Assembly (NCBI GenBank): GCA_036426205.1
Contig: CM071573.1
Coordinates: 75,650,743 to 75,714,742, forward strand
Length of the DNA: 64,000 bases
Origin: Ascaphus truei
Taxonomy: Eukaryota; Chordata; Amphibia; Anura; Ascaphidae
Direction of reading: 5' to 3'
Shown here: piece by piece, positions 35,471 through 47,062 of the stretch
Layout of the letters: the number at the start of each line of letters is the position of its first letter
How positions within the stretch are numbered: the stretch's first letter is position 1
The notes under the pieces: generated by a model
Told to the model about the DNA's origin: nothing
Seen by the model: the letters and a program-made list of their open reading frames with translations, nothing else
Database searches by the model: none
Position numbers and translations under genes: made by a program

Positions 35471-35492
35471 GTGGAGATTGGCTGCTAAATGA
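35471..35492 (+). other. OGDHL: 5' UTR part of exon 2 with overlapping upstream ATG
   Basis: The acceptor TTTCCCTGTTGCTTCGCAG ends at 35470. Three ATGs follow within 11 bases. The first, at 35489, is out of frame with OGDHL and stops at 35525-35527 after 12 codons. The ATGs at 35493 and 35499 are both in frame. The third has the best context, with A at -3. Confidence 0.6.
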
Positions 35493-35705
35493 ATGAAGAT
35501 GAGTCGCCTCCCGTCACTCGCTGCTAAATTAAAGCGGTCCGGCATTGGTTCGCTGGTGAAGCAGGCAGCCGCCCCAAGCACTTTCCTCCCGAGACCCTGT
35601 GTCTATTCAACGGGAGCCAAAGAGCCGTTCTTAAGTGGGACCAATTCCAGTTACGTGGAGGAAATGTATTATGCGTGGAAGGAGAATCCAAAAAGTGTCC
35701 ACAAG
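35493..35705 (+). CDS. OGDHL: OGDHL exon 2 (residues 1-71): mitochondrial presequence and N-terminus
   Basis: This is the first coding exon. The start is rich in basic, Ser, Leu and Ala residues (MKMSRLPSLAAKLKRSG) and lacks acids for about 40 residues, as expected of a cleavable mitochondrial targeting peptide. The conserved SSYVEEMYYAW and ENPKSVHK segment of the E1 N-terminal region follows. The donor is CACAAG|GTAAAT, phase 0, at the same Lys as in mammalian OGDH and OGDHL (recalled). The ATG at 35499 gives MSRLPS, closer to the mammalian OGDHL start and in a better initiation context, so residue numbers may need shifting by two. Confidence 0.92.
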
Positions 35706-36099
35706 GTAAATAGATTTTCTTGTGCAATGGTGTGGGCATTTACAGCTATAGTGTTAAATCCTATTAATACACATTCAAATATTGTTACTCGCAGTAAATA
35801 ATTTAATATTCTATATATTGGTGCAGTTGTACACTTCTCTGCAGTACATACACAATATACCTCCAGTTAAGCAGCTACTGATCTAATTTGTGATCCACAA
35901 AGTGATAAAGTGAATTAACAATGGTATGGGAACAGACCACATATTTTGTTTGCCTCTTAAAAAATGACATTCATATATATTGGGCCTTATTCACTACACA
36001 TCTGCAGTGCTATCGAAACTACCTATGTTTAATGAAGCTGTCTGATCAAGTATTTTCAAAGCAGATAAAACAATTCGCTCCAGTTCAAGAAGCGACACA

Positions 36100-37330
36100 A
36101 GTTACACATCTTTTTGAAGTGTAACTTCTTTAGCGGCGTGAATGTAGTTAATTGGAGACGGAAGTCAGTGGTGACGGAAATGACATCATTCCTGGCAGAA
36201 GAGGCCGTCGGTGTTGCCAGCTTCAACCGGGAGGAGTCACCGGAGAGGAGGCAGCGCTGGACGGACGGAGACACACACACACACACCTTTTGTGCCCCCG
36301 GCTCTCAATCTGTAGAAGTGCTTGTTGCTCCTATCCAGCGGCTGAATCATCATGCGCAGAGAAGAGGAAGGCAGCGCTGGGGGGGACGGACACACACCTT
36401 TTGTGCCAATGCTCCAACGAGATCTCCTCCTCGACGGCCGTGAGATGCGTGATCCGTGGCAACACAGCCCAGCCCGGCTGGGGAATATTTGAGAAATGTG
36501 ATCAAATAAATAGTAGGTGAAAAGAAAAATAGGTAAATGTCAAAAAGAAAGAGTGATACAGCTGAATAAACAAACCCTTTATTCACAAGTGTCTATTGGG
36601 CCAAACTCTGAATACAAACAAACATGTACATATTGGGCATAGAATCCAACTTGAGGTACACCGTGCTTTTGTGCCACTGCCCCAATGAGATCTCCTCCTC
36701 GGCGGCCGTGAGATGCGAACCAAGAGCCTTTCAGAAGGTCCCCCTCACCTCAAATGTGCAAGGACATCACCAATTAAAGGCAGAAGAGGTGAGACTGTCC
36801 CAGACAAAATGCTGGCAGCCTCTTGATAGCAGAGGGAATGGAGAGGAGGAGGGGGCGGCTGAATCATCATGCATGTGCACCTGGGACCTCCCCTTGGAGA
36901 GGAGGAGGAGGGGGGGCGGCGGGCGGCTGAATCATCACGCATGCGCACATGCCTAATAGGTACTGCCCTCATTCTCACGCATGCGCAGTACCCTTTACTA
37001 GCCAGGAACACCAGAAAAAAATAGCACGCACTGAATTAACTAACTATAAATATAGAAGTGCAAATAGCTAAAACGCGTTCTAAGTCAAACTTCTTTGCAT
37101 TTTGGCACTGAAATTGTGTTTTGATTATTAATTAAAAACATCACCATTACAAATACAATTTCTGTGACAAAACAGTGACAAAAGACAAAAGTTTCTCATA
37201 AAATGCGCGTGCTCGGCACACACACACTTTATTTTTAATATAGTCCAGGTGCTCATATACTGTGAAAAAAATCATATCCAGGTACCTTTTTAACTTTAGG
37301 TATTTTAATTTTATAGCTTGATTCTTGCCA
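36100..37330. other. Intron 2 sequence with internal direct repeats
   Basis: A block of about 60 bases (GAGATCTCCTCCTCGACGGC and continuation) at 36418-36450 recurs at 36687-36718. GGCTGAATCATCATGC recurs at 36341, 36857 and 36927. A short (AC) run lies at 36271-36286. No coding frame is recognised. Confidence 0.45.
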
Positions 37331-38371
37331 TGATGAAAAAAAGAAAAACCGGCGCCAAAAAAGTACAGAAATCAAACCGAGTGGGTGTAGGATCGCCAAA
37401 TGACAAGTCCTTGAGATATGTATTAATATGATTCTCACCTCGACGGGATATGTGAAAAAAAAAAAAAAAGAAAACTTCTTGGTGCACGTAAATAAACACT
37501 GGGGGGGTATGTGTGACCAAGACTAACAACAAATTACATAAGACTACAAACGTAAAACATCTTGCACAGTATATTTTAATAAAGCAAATTTATTGGGGTG
37601 TGGAAGGTGCATAACCGCATCCGGAGGGGTAAAATTACAACCCTACTCATCACAAGCTGGATAAGTCAAGGCAACGGACTGGATCATGCAGCTGGGCTCC
37701 AGATGCGACCCGGGCCAGCTCCCTCTTGGCGTCCACCGTGACCAGGATGGAAGCAGATGACTCAGATGACCCGGGGCCTCTAGGCGGACGTGACGTCTCT
37801 TCCGCTGGTAGTCCCACCACGAGCTCCGATCCTCCTCAGCAACCGCGATATCACCGTGGACGGGTTGGAGCATTTATAAACTCAGATTCTTTCTCCTTGT
37901 AACTGCAGACTTCACCACGCTAAACACTCTAAGAACTCGAAACTAATTTACCCCCCCGGATGCGGTTTTGCACCTTCCACACCCCAATAATTTGCTTTTT
38001 TATTAATATATACCTGTGCTAGTGTTTTACGTTTGTATGTCTTGTATGTAATTTGTGTTAGTCTTGGTCCACACATCCCCCCCGTGTTTATTTACGCCCC
38101 TTATTGTTCTTTTTTCTTTTTCTTTTTCCAATATTCCCGTCGAGGGTGAAATCATCTTACATATCATCCAAGGACTTGTCATTTGGATCCTACACCCACT
38201 CGGTTTGTATTTCTGTACTTTTTTGGCGCGGTTTTTCTCTTTTTTCATCTGCACTCTGATGGGTTGTACCCCAGTCACTTACCTGGCTGCCTACATATAA
38301 ATATTATTTTATTTGTTTTACTATTAGCGCTGTTTTGCACCTATCCTTTTTTCTGTGTTGATTCTTGCCAT
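37318..38371. mobile_element. Large foldback element in intron 2 with 14-bp target duplication
   Basis: The identical 14-mer TTGATTCTTGCCAT flanks the element at 37318-37331 and 38358-38371. Arms 37332-37630 and 37951-38248 are complementary over about 300 bases with indels (for example GTGTGGAAGGTGC against GCACCTTCCACAC, and AAATGACAAGTCCTTGA against CAAGGACTTGTCATTT). The loop is about 320 bases. No coding frame is seen. Confidence 0.75.
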
Positions 38372-38697
38372 ACCACATTATGGCCCGGATACATTAAATT
38401 GAGCTAATATCACACCCCCCAAAAAAACCCTGGGTCTTATTACAGCAATCTTAAGATCGCAGTAATTTACCGGGTGCAATATTTTTGGGCCAAAGTCGCG
38501 ATGCATGAATTAACATAACCGTCACTAATGCATTAATTACCGCATCGTGGCCACTTTAATAATATTTCTATCATACTGTAGGCTTGTGTGATATCTACTA
38601 TTACAGAACCCGATGATAAGAAGAGAGAAAATGACAGTAATGCCGAATACAGTAGATCCCTACTTACAAACGTGAATATGTTTATTGGAACAGTGAA

Positions 38698-38742
38698 GGC
38701 AGCAACAATGTTTCAGGTCCTGCATGGACCTTTCCTCCGGCA
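38698..38742 (-). ncRNA. Hammerhead-like motif (minus strand)
   Basis: On the minus strand CGGAGGA (38733-38739) stands where CUGANGA should be, with one change. A perfect 6-bp stem II follows, AGGTCC/GGACCT (38715-38720 and 38726-38731), then GAAAC (38710-38714). AC-ATT-GT can form the minimal stem III, with T before GCTGCC as the cleavage position. The layout matches the candidate at 34572. The U4-to-G change would be expected to weaken or abolish cleavage. Confidence 0.35.
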
Positions 38743-38846
38743 CAAACAGACCGGAGCACAAATATATAGCCCCAACAGGAAGTGTGTGGTGTGTGCGATA
38801 GCTTTGTGTATTTCTTTTACTAGGTGCATTTTTATAAACATATAAG

Positions 38847-40044
38847 TGTAGCGCACTTTCCCCCACCCCCTGGGAGATGTGTGGCTACGGTGTAGAGGTG
38901 TGGTGCAATACCTGATGGTGCCCAGGAGATCTGAGCCTCCGCTGCTGGGAACCTGTGGTACACCTGAGTGGTGCTCGGTAGCACATCCGCTTGTATGGGA
39001 TTCTAGCGTGTGGAATTTCCCCGTTAAAGGGCACATAAAGAATACACACTTGGTAAAGCAGAACAGTTTTACTATATGCAGCTAATATAGTTCCAGCCTA
39101 CCCACCAGGCCCCGCACGGCCGTACCGTCCAATACTCCGCCCCCTCTCCATGTAGTCACCTAGGGGTACCTAGGGGCCCTTGGGCACCCAACCAACCCGG
39201 TGTCCACAAGGTCAATCCCCCCACCCAATGTGTGGTACAGCGTTGCCCACTAAAGTGTTGTTGGTGCACGTAAGGAGTTGAGTACCTGCCATGTGTGTCC
39301 ACACCTGGGTGCGCAGATGCTGTAGCTGGTGATGGGATCCACGGATCCGTTGCCATAACCCGCAAAGTCTCCGCCTCTACGTTGGGTCGTATCCCGCCTG
39401 GACTGTGCCACCTTTGAGTCTCTGGTCCCAAACCACCTATGGACAGGATGCAGCCGCTCCTGTCTGTATCCCTCACTCTAAAGCTACAGGGCAGTGTCCC
39501 TATGCTATGGGCCTGTTCCTGCAGCAACCACAAGCTGAGGTGAGTCAGGGCCTAATGGGGTCTCTGGCCTAGTGCCTCACAGACACCTGCACACACACCC
39601 TACCCTGATGGCGTCCCAGCTCTGACTGGCGCGCTTCTAGCATGCCAAACGTATCTATCTTGTGCAGGGACAATGCTGCAGCCCCATTGGTTGTTCTGGC
39701 TCACATGATCCTGCAGCCCCGGTGGCTGTTGGGGGTTGTAGTTCCCTTTTGGAGCCTTCCTTGCATTAGACGCCGTTTGCGTTACCTTCTGCGCATGCGT
39801 GCGCACATTTATAATGTCCACCGTTACTTGGGTCATACTAAACATGCGCAAGCATACAGCACATGCGTGTGCACCCTAAAGATGGCGACACCCTTTTCCG
39901 GACACCGCTGGGAGCCTTTGACGATGCGCTCGCCCCTCCAACAACCGCGCGCCGCCTGCAGCACTCTCGGCACCTGCCGGACACTTCAGCGCACCTCCTC
40001 CACACAGTAGGAGGTAAGGGGACCCAGGGGAGAACCCTGCTATA
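38847..40044. mobile_element. Solo LTR, 1.2 kb, in intron 2
   Basis: Begins TGTAGCGCAC and ends CCCTGCTATA, with a perfect TAAG duplication (38843-38846 and 40045-40048). It shares blocks with the solo LTR at 11960-13196, so probably the same family. Confidence 0.75.
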
Positions 40045-40048
40045 TAAG

Positions 40049-42149
40049 CATCAATATATATGTTTCTTTTGTGAGATAAAAACATTAGACCTACCTTGTC
40101 TCTACCTGATTTCCTGTTTTATGTATTGTTTCTCCTTTGTCCAGATCCTTTTCCTAATTACTAGTACTGTGTATTGGTGGTACAGTGTGCACTGACTATT
40201 CACTGTGTGATGGGATGTATGGGATGGGATGTATGTGCCATCTTGCCCTGTGTTGGCTGCAGTAGAAATGCTACTGGTGCTATGTAGCAAATGTTAACAT
40301 TGTTCCCATCCCCAGGGCCAGAGGCGATTTCAGTGCAGGGTTTGAAGTGGTGTTCGTCCATCCGTAGCCCGAGAGTGGAAGCACAAGGGGGACCTGTAAA
40401 GCATCCAACTGTTGCGAATGAAGTGGGAGTTCCCTGCTTTAGAGAATGCCTGTGCTTGACCTCTTGGGAATAGTGCAGCGTTCTTGGATGTTTTGCTTTA
40501 CACTGCAGGCATTTTCTGTGCTTCGGGTCTGCATTATTCTCTGAAAGCCCCCTTTTATATAAAAAAAAACCTAATTGAGGCCTGATGGCAAAATCCTCTG
40601 TTAAAGTTTTATGATATTGTTATTATGTATGTACTGTATGAAAAATATTGCTGCATTGTGAGGACTGTTTGCAGATCTCAGTGTGGGATCCTTTGTCTGG
40701 CCCATGTTAACCCTACATAACCCAGATAAGCTGGAACTCTCCACCTCCAATTTAGTCACTCACAAATTGTTTTAGAACGCAAATAAGTGCATTTCATTCA
40801 GATTCGTGTATCTACTATTAATATAGTATAGTACATTAGTCCAATTTCAGCTAATAATTGAAAAATGTCCCTAATGTATTTGAAAAAGTAGGTAACTGTT
40901 CAAAACCTTGTATAAATTTTTTTAATCGCTTATGTTTTATTAAAGCTTTTAATGTATGTAATAAAATGCACTTGGATTTCACAGAAAAGTATACGATCTT
41001 ATTGAATCTTATGAGCCTCCCAAGCATTTCAGAGTGTCTTAAACCAATTTGCTTCCATTGCTTTGTTTGATGTTAGATGTGCACTGTTTGGAAGTGTGAA
41101 CAACCTGATGTGATCAATTAGTATCTACTTTTGTCTGACTCCATGTTATATCGGCTTACTGGCCTGGAGTCGATGGTAACCTTGGACTACTGTCAAACAA
41201 CCTAGGTCTTGCAGAATAAATGGTCACAAGTGTTACGTTTCGTGGGACTTGGAAGATAACTAGTCTCTCAGCCATCCTTAATCATCTTTATTTCAGACAG
41301 GAGTGTGAATAGTGTGTCCCTTGCTACAGGGCATGTTTCAATCATTGGAGTTCACATTACTGGGGATAGGAACTCTCCCAGAGAATGAGGAACTGCCCAG
41401 CATAGAGTGGCTTTATTGGAGGCTGTGGAATCGGTGAATGTTTCTCATGGATGTTCATCTTCCATAAAAGCCGTTTTGTAGAACTTTGTCCTTTTCGGTG
41501 AATCTTGGACATGAGCTCAGTGTAGTACTCTATACAGACTTGGTTTTGAAAAGTTGTTTCATTCAGATTTAGTGTATAATTGTAATATTTTTACCTCTGA
41601 ACAAAGCACTATGCGTGCTCTTTCTGGCAGCAAAGTCTGAGTTAAGTTAATTTGTCTGAAGTATACTGTATACAGTATTATCTTTGCAGCTCCTAAATTT
41701 GGATCAACAATTGTTTTACTAACACGCTACAATCACAGCATCACTGGGTCCTCTAGTACAGAGGTAAAACAAAGACCATGGTGAAATGGATTAGGACTAA
41801 GGAGACATCTATTTAATACTGCTATTTTTGTTTTGTGCCATGTTCATTTGGACCTTGTCAGAACTGTAACTCAGTCCCCTTAATCATGGGCTCCAAATAC
41901 TTGGCTTTTAATGCTTCTTTTACAAGGTCTTGTTACCTTTTTTTAAGGCTTCTTACAATGCTTATTTATTTTAATATTCTGCTGGAGCAGTTGTAGTTTG
42001 TGAATTTAAACAAAACCCCAGAATGTTGTATATTTCGGATTGCGTTTATATTTGTAATGCTTAATACAACACCTATGGAGGGATTGAACCTTTGAACCAG
42101 TTTATATTCCTACTTGAGAAGTCCCTTGGATACTGGTATGTATGTACAG
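40049..42149. other. Intron 2 sequence, nothing recognised
   Basis: Mostly AT-rich unique-looking DNA. Short open frames (40291-40473, 40858-41070) lack splice context fitting OGDHL and lack known motifs. Confidence 0.35.
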
Positions 42150-42330
42150 TATGTCTTTATTTATATAGCGCCATTAATGTACATAGCGCTTCACAGTAGT
42201 AATACACGTGACAATCATATAAATAACAAATACAAATAACAGATCATGGGAATAAGTGCTTCAGACATAAAAATTAACATTTAGGAAGAGGAGTTCCTGC
42301 TCCGAAGTGCTTACAATCTAATTGGTATGT
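42150..42330 (-). repeat. CORE-SINE-like copy 3
   Basis: Minus strand: AGATTGTAAGCACTTCGGAG-like start, then GAAGCGCTATGTACATTAATGG and GCGCTATATAAATAAAGAC. Same family as 155-400. Confidence 0.65.
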
Positions 42331-43082
42331 AGGAAGAACGTACAGAGACAGTAGGAGGACGTTCTGGTAAGTGCGTCTGCAGGGGGCCAAGCTTTATGTA
42401 TCAGGTGTATAGTATTAGCCACGGAGCTACTCATATGCTTCGTTAAGCAGGTGTGTTTTAAGGTGGGTGTTAAAGGTGGATAGAGAGGGTGCTAGTCATG
42501 TATTGAGGTGAAGGGCATTGATTGGTGTCCTATTTTGCTAAACATTTGCTTGTTTTTAAGATCTTGGCATGGTATAACAGCTGGGAGGATCCTGTTGGAT
42601 TTTGGTATGTGTCAGGGCTGTATATTATTGGCCAACATCCTGACAATCTTCAGATTGTTCTTACAGAAAATGAATGACATCCAGCTGGATCTATAACTGT
42701 GTCTCAGGTCCTTTTTTTTATTTTTTATAATTCTTTCTAATCTCAGGCAGTTTATTTAAAGCATTATCAGCGGGGATGTGTTCATATGATATTCTAATTG
42801 AACTAGTAGATCAAATATTTAAAGTGGATGGAACTCTAAACTTTAGGTGCTCAATGCTTATAAAACTAATAAATGTTCCCTTACTGTGTACAATGCTGAT
42901 GGAGCCTTGTTTCCTAGAATACCACCAAGTGGGTGCAGAGTTACGCCACTGTGTCCCCTTATCTGTATACATGGGAAGGGAACCTTTCTTTGTTAATTCA
43001 CCTAGTAGAACAGAGCTAGCATTGGAAAAGTATTGGCATGTTACAGAAGCCGATTGGGTACACTTTAGAGTGCAAGTTACTA
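42331..43082. other. Intron 2 sequence, nothing recognised
   Basis: No conserved frame or clear repeat boundaries. Confidence 0.3.
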
Positions 43083-43086
43083 TATA

Positions 43087-43316
43087 CAGCTCAACCCCCT
43101 TATAACGCTGTGCTTGGGGTCCAAAGAATCACATTGCGTTATAAGCGGATCGCGTTAGAAATAAGGTACCATTGTGTGCATTGTACAATAAAATATTTAA
43201 GACACCAATAATAGTGTTGTAAAGTATTAATACATATGAAAATTGGGAGCCACGCGTGCATCGCGCTATAAGCGGATTCGCGTTGGAACGGATCGCGTTA
43301 TAACAGGGTTGAGCTG
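43087..43316. mobile_element. TA-flanked MITE 2
   Basis: CAGCTCAACCCCCTTATAACGC at the left and GCGTTATAACAGGGTTGAGCTG at the right are near-perfect inverted ends between TA dinucleotides (43085-43086 and 43317-43318). Further GCGTTATAAGCGGATCGCG motifs lie inside. Confidence 0.8.
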
Positions 43317-43318
43317 TA

Positions 43319-44516
43319 GTTTGAGCAAACAGAATAACCCTTACTAAACTCCTGTCCAAGTGGTTTTTTAGGTGAGCGGTAATGTCATATTGGATAAATG
43401 CCTTCCAGAAGTAAAAGTATAAAGAAGGAAGACTCGTGGCCATTCTTTTCCATTGAGGATTGACCACATAACCATACTGAAGATAAATTGGCAAAACCTA
43501 TTCTGAACGTGCTTAATGCATCTTCTCGCTCCTTATCGTTTTCATTCCTGGCCCCTTCCCTTTTTGCCATCTAGTTTTATCTTTTTCACGCCAGCTTTTT
43601 AATCCTTAATGCACTGTTCACATCAGGCATGCCACCTGATCATCGTTGTTTTGATGGGTATTCTCCTGAGAATAAGAGGAAAAAATATAAAACCTCATCA
43701 CATTTCCTTTTGCTAACTACGGCATTTCATTTTTTATGGCTCGAGCATCCAATCTGTGACATTGATCAATATTCTCAGGAGCATCAGTCTTTGAACAAAT
43801 CATGTTTCCCCCTACGATGACAGCTAAGTAGATGAATCCTAAATTTGTCATGGACTTTTCAGTGGGAAGATTGCCTTTAGCATATAGAAGTTCCTTGTGC
43901 CATCACTCAACATCGTATCTCAACATGTCACAGATTTATGTTGGGACACAATAATATCCCATTGCACAGATCACAATATCGTTATTTTATTGGGAGTTTA
44001 CAATCCAAGTATACAGCCCTTTTTTAAAGTACAGTAATATATATTATTGAGCACCCGACGTAACGGTGAACACTAATATGGGAATCCCTGCCTAAAAATC
44101 TTACACCATGTCCGTATCACCAGTCAATAGTCACATCTGTATTAATGTTGTTAATTTAGCATGGATTGTATGCAGTCTCATTTTAAGACTTAATGTACGC
44201 CTATTGAATATGCTTGTTTTTGCTGAGCTAATTGCAAATGTGACCGTTTTATGACGAACTTTAGATCTCTCAGATAAAATCAGCATTAATGTGCATTTTA
44301 TTAGCCTCTTAACGTTTATGGACAATGATAGTTTACTTAAAATCCTTTGTTCAGCCAAGGCATGATAAAAAATAAAATTGCATGAATTGCCTCAATTATT
44401 ACAGTGATAAATAGCTAACTTTTTAATTGCAATTTAGTTGTATATCTTTGTCTGCGTCACTTACAATTGTAGTCCAACTTTAAAATAAATATGCATATAT
44501 TTTTCACATTCGTAAT
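43319..44516. other. Intron 2 sequence, nothing recognised
   Basis: AT-rich, no conserved frame. Confidence 0.3.
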
Positions 44517-44632
44517 TACATTTTATTTGTATATAGCACAGGCTCGAGGCGCTTATACACCATACATACACATGTACATACACACACATAACTATATTCT
44601 TGCCCTGCAGAGCTTACATTCTAATGTACAGA
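44517..44632 (-). repeat. CORE-SINE-like copy 4 (partial)
   Basis: Minus strand: AGAATGTAAGCTCTGCAGGGC ... GCGCCTCGAGCCTGTGCTATA. It is a diverged 3' half of the family. Confidence 0.5.
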
Positions 44633-45050
44633 TGTAGCAGACATTATTACCTCTGTAAATGCCAGTTAACACACAACGTAGCAGGTGAAATGACCATTGT
44701 TTTCAGTAGCACCACAGTTCAGTATCGCACACGCATTAATGCATCACAATAATGGGTGCAATAACATCTGCTACATCTGATGTTATATACATATGAATAT
44801 ATTTCAAGTCACTATTTTTTATTGTTTCTTGTCCTAGTTCAGACAGAACTGACACTCCCTTTAACAAAAGTGCTTCTTGTGCCCACACCATAACATTTAG
44901 CAGAACATCATCACACTCCCATTTATTTTACATGGCAGTGGGCCCAGTAGGAGCCCCAGTCCTTTGCCTCCTCACTGCCAAAGAGGTCTACAAGACCATG
45001 GAATGCGTTGTAGTCCTTTCCAAAAGTCGACAGTTTGCTATCTTATATGT

Positions 45051-45233
45051 CAGGGGTGGCCAACTCCAGCCCACAAGGGTCACCAACAGGCCAGGTATTA
45101 GGAATATCCCTGCTTCCGCACAGCTGGTGCAGTCATTGACTGAACCACTGTTTGAACCACCTGTGCTGAAGCAGGGATATCCTGAAGACCTGACCTGTTG
45201 GTGGCCGTTGATGACTGGAGTTGGCCACTCCTG
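45051..45233. mobile_element. Palindromic hAT-like MITE, copy 5, adjacent to exon 3
   Basis: CAGGGGTGGCCAACTCCAG to GGAGTTGGCCACTCCTG, with complementary halves. Flanks TTATATGT (45043-45050) and CTATATGT (45234-45241) match at seven of eight positions, the 8-bp target size of hAT transposons. It ends 36 bases before the exon 3 start. Confidence 0.88.
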
Positions 45234-45269
45234 CTATATGTGCTGCTTCTTTCCCTGTTGCCTTTATAG

Positions 45270-45461
45270 TCTTGGGATGTTTTCTTCGGCAATGCGTCTG
45301 CTGGGGCCCTTCCTGGTGATGCCTATCGTATTCCTCCGTTGGCTGGCACAGCAAGTAACGCCCCCTCGCCTCGCAGCCAAGGATTGACCATGGCACCAGC
45401 CAAGGCAGAGAAGCTGGTAGAGGACCATCTGGCAGTGCAGTCTTTGATCAGAGCATACCAG
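45270..45461 (+). CDS. OGDHL: OGDHL exon 3 (residues 72-135)
   Basis: The acceptor TTTCCCTGTTGCCTTTATAG ends at 45269 and the exon opens with SWDVFFGNASAGA. This corresponds to the SWD-x-FF start of the same exon in mammals. A poorly conserved linker rich in Pro, Ala and Ser follows, then the invariant KLVEDHLAVQSLIRAYQ helix. The donor is CCAG|GTATGT, phase 0, and the exon is 192 nt (64 codons). A palindromic hAT-like MITE ends only 36 bases before the exon, so the branch point must lie in that gap or inside the transposon. An internal AG at 45376 could act as an alternative acceptor but would shift the frame. Confidence 0.9.
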
Positions 45462-46250
45462 GTATGTCCTCACTGATGTAAATACCCCAGCCTTGTGTGT
45501 AAGCAAGAAGTGCTTTACAGTGAAAGCGTATCACATTTCCATCACCTGAAAGATCCTCAAATAGTTGTGTCCCACCACCGCATATGGTCTGATTTGCTGT
45601 TGAAATTAATTAAAGAGCATTAGAATTAAGCAGCTGGATCCTCAACTTCTCGGGTCCTATTTTTGCTCTCTGACACCCTTTTTGCTGCCAGGTTGCCGTT
45701 TCAGTGAAAGAGTTAACTAAAGACGTGTTAGGGGGCTGGAAGTGTATAGTCTTGCTTAGTATCACGTTATGTGGGAAAAAAACGTTTATTTTCAGAGGGT
45801 ATCCCCCACTTACATACTGTAGCCTTCCCTACTGCAGATGCTAGGATAAGATGCTAATTAATACCCTACCTAAATATAGACAATCTGTTGTGAATAAGAA
45901 AGTCGAAGAGACCAGCATATAATAGACCCTACCTTCAACCATGCTTCGGTTTCCTATGTTTCTTCAGTGTTTGGATATACCGTATTTTGAAACATTTATT
46001 TTTTTCAATATATATTTTTTTTATTGAACATTTTGGATTTATTTTTTCGCTGATATTCTCAAAGAATAAGCTATGGACTTCCAGCAGCCAGAGTGACAGA
46101 TGAGTGGTTTAATAAACTCGCTGGTCAGGCATTCTCTGCACTTTGGGAGCTGAAGGATGAAATGTCGGTAGCCACAAACTGAAAACCTTATAAACAAGTC
46201 CATATCCCATGTAAAAAAAAAAAGCAAGGAAAGCAGTTTACATAGTAGAG

Positions 46251-46433
46251 CAGAGGTGGGCAACTCCAGTCCTCAAGGGCCACCAACAGGTCAGGGTTTC
46301 AGGATATCCCTGCTTCAGCACAGGTGGCTCAGTCTTTGACTGAGCCACTGATTGAGCCACCTGTGCTGAAGCAGGGATATCCTGAAAACCTGACCTGTTG
46401 GTGGCTTTTGAGGACTGGAGTTGGCTACGCCTC
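46251..46433. mobile_element. Palindromic hAT-like MITE, copy 6
   Basis: CAGAGGTGGGCAACTCCAG at the left, GGAGTTGGCTACGCCTC at the right. The internal arms are nearly perfect complements around GACTGAGCCACTGATTGAG. Confidence 0.85.
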
Positions 46434-47062
46434 TTCTACTCGAAGTGCCCATTAACAATCTATACTCAACATCTATTTACTGTATAGGTTAGTACCAATT
46501 AATAGTTATTTTAAGGCATGTAAGGGGTAGCACTTCTCTTATGAGTGTTTGTGGTCACATCACAAAATACTTTTTGGCCCATAATTACTAAGGAGTGCTA
46601 TGCCACAAGACACCTTGCAGGCCATTCACTTGACGAACCATAAAGCTCTTCCGTCTCTGGCATCTTATGGTACTGTATGGCACCGCTTTGTAAATATTGG
46701 CCATTGTGTTCGATTTACTGTGTTGTTTTTTTTATTGAAAAAGTTGACAAATTCAAATCTTTGTGTGTTTGCTTATTTACCCGCAGCCAGACCAGAACAC
46801 GTGTGAGGAACGAATCGGCATTTAATGCACTCTTAAAAAGATGTATTTCTTGTTTAATTTGCTCAATGTAAATCATTATAGACCTATTTAATCAGAAGGC
46901 AACAAAACATTAGTTTATTTTTAATTAAAGTAAAGATTTATTCTGTAGAGCTCCAGAGACACAAAGACACATTCAAATTGCTAGAAAACATTACAAGAAA
47001 GAAACAAGCAAAACATTGTGGTTTTCACCCTCTAGCTATCCGAGTGGTGCAAGAGCTATAGT

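Noticed and set aside
40291..40473. Frame considered as a missing OGDHL exon
   Set aside because: No similarity to the E1 N-terminal linker, and all OGDHL residues are already accounted for by exons 2 and 3.
41221..41275. TCGTGGGAC considered as the SWD start of exon 3
   Set aside because: An in-frame stop follows within seven codons and there is no acceptor; the true SWD exon is at 45270.
45377..45461. A shorter exon 3 starting after the AG at 45376
   Set aside because: The longer exon from 45270 carries SWD-x-FF in frame and phase 0, as in mammalian genes, so the internal AG is not needed.
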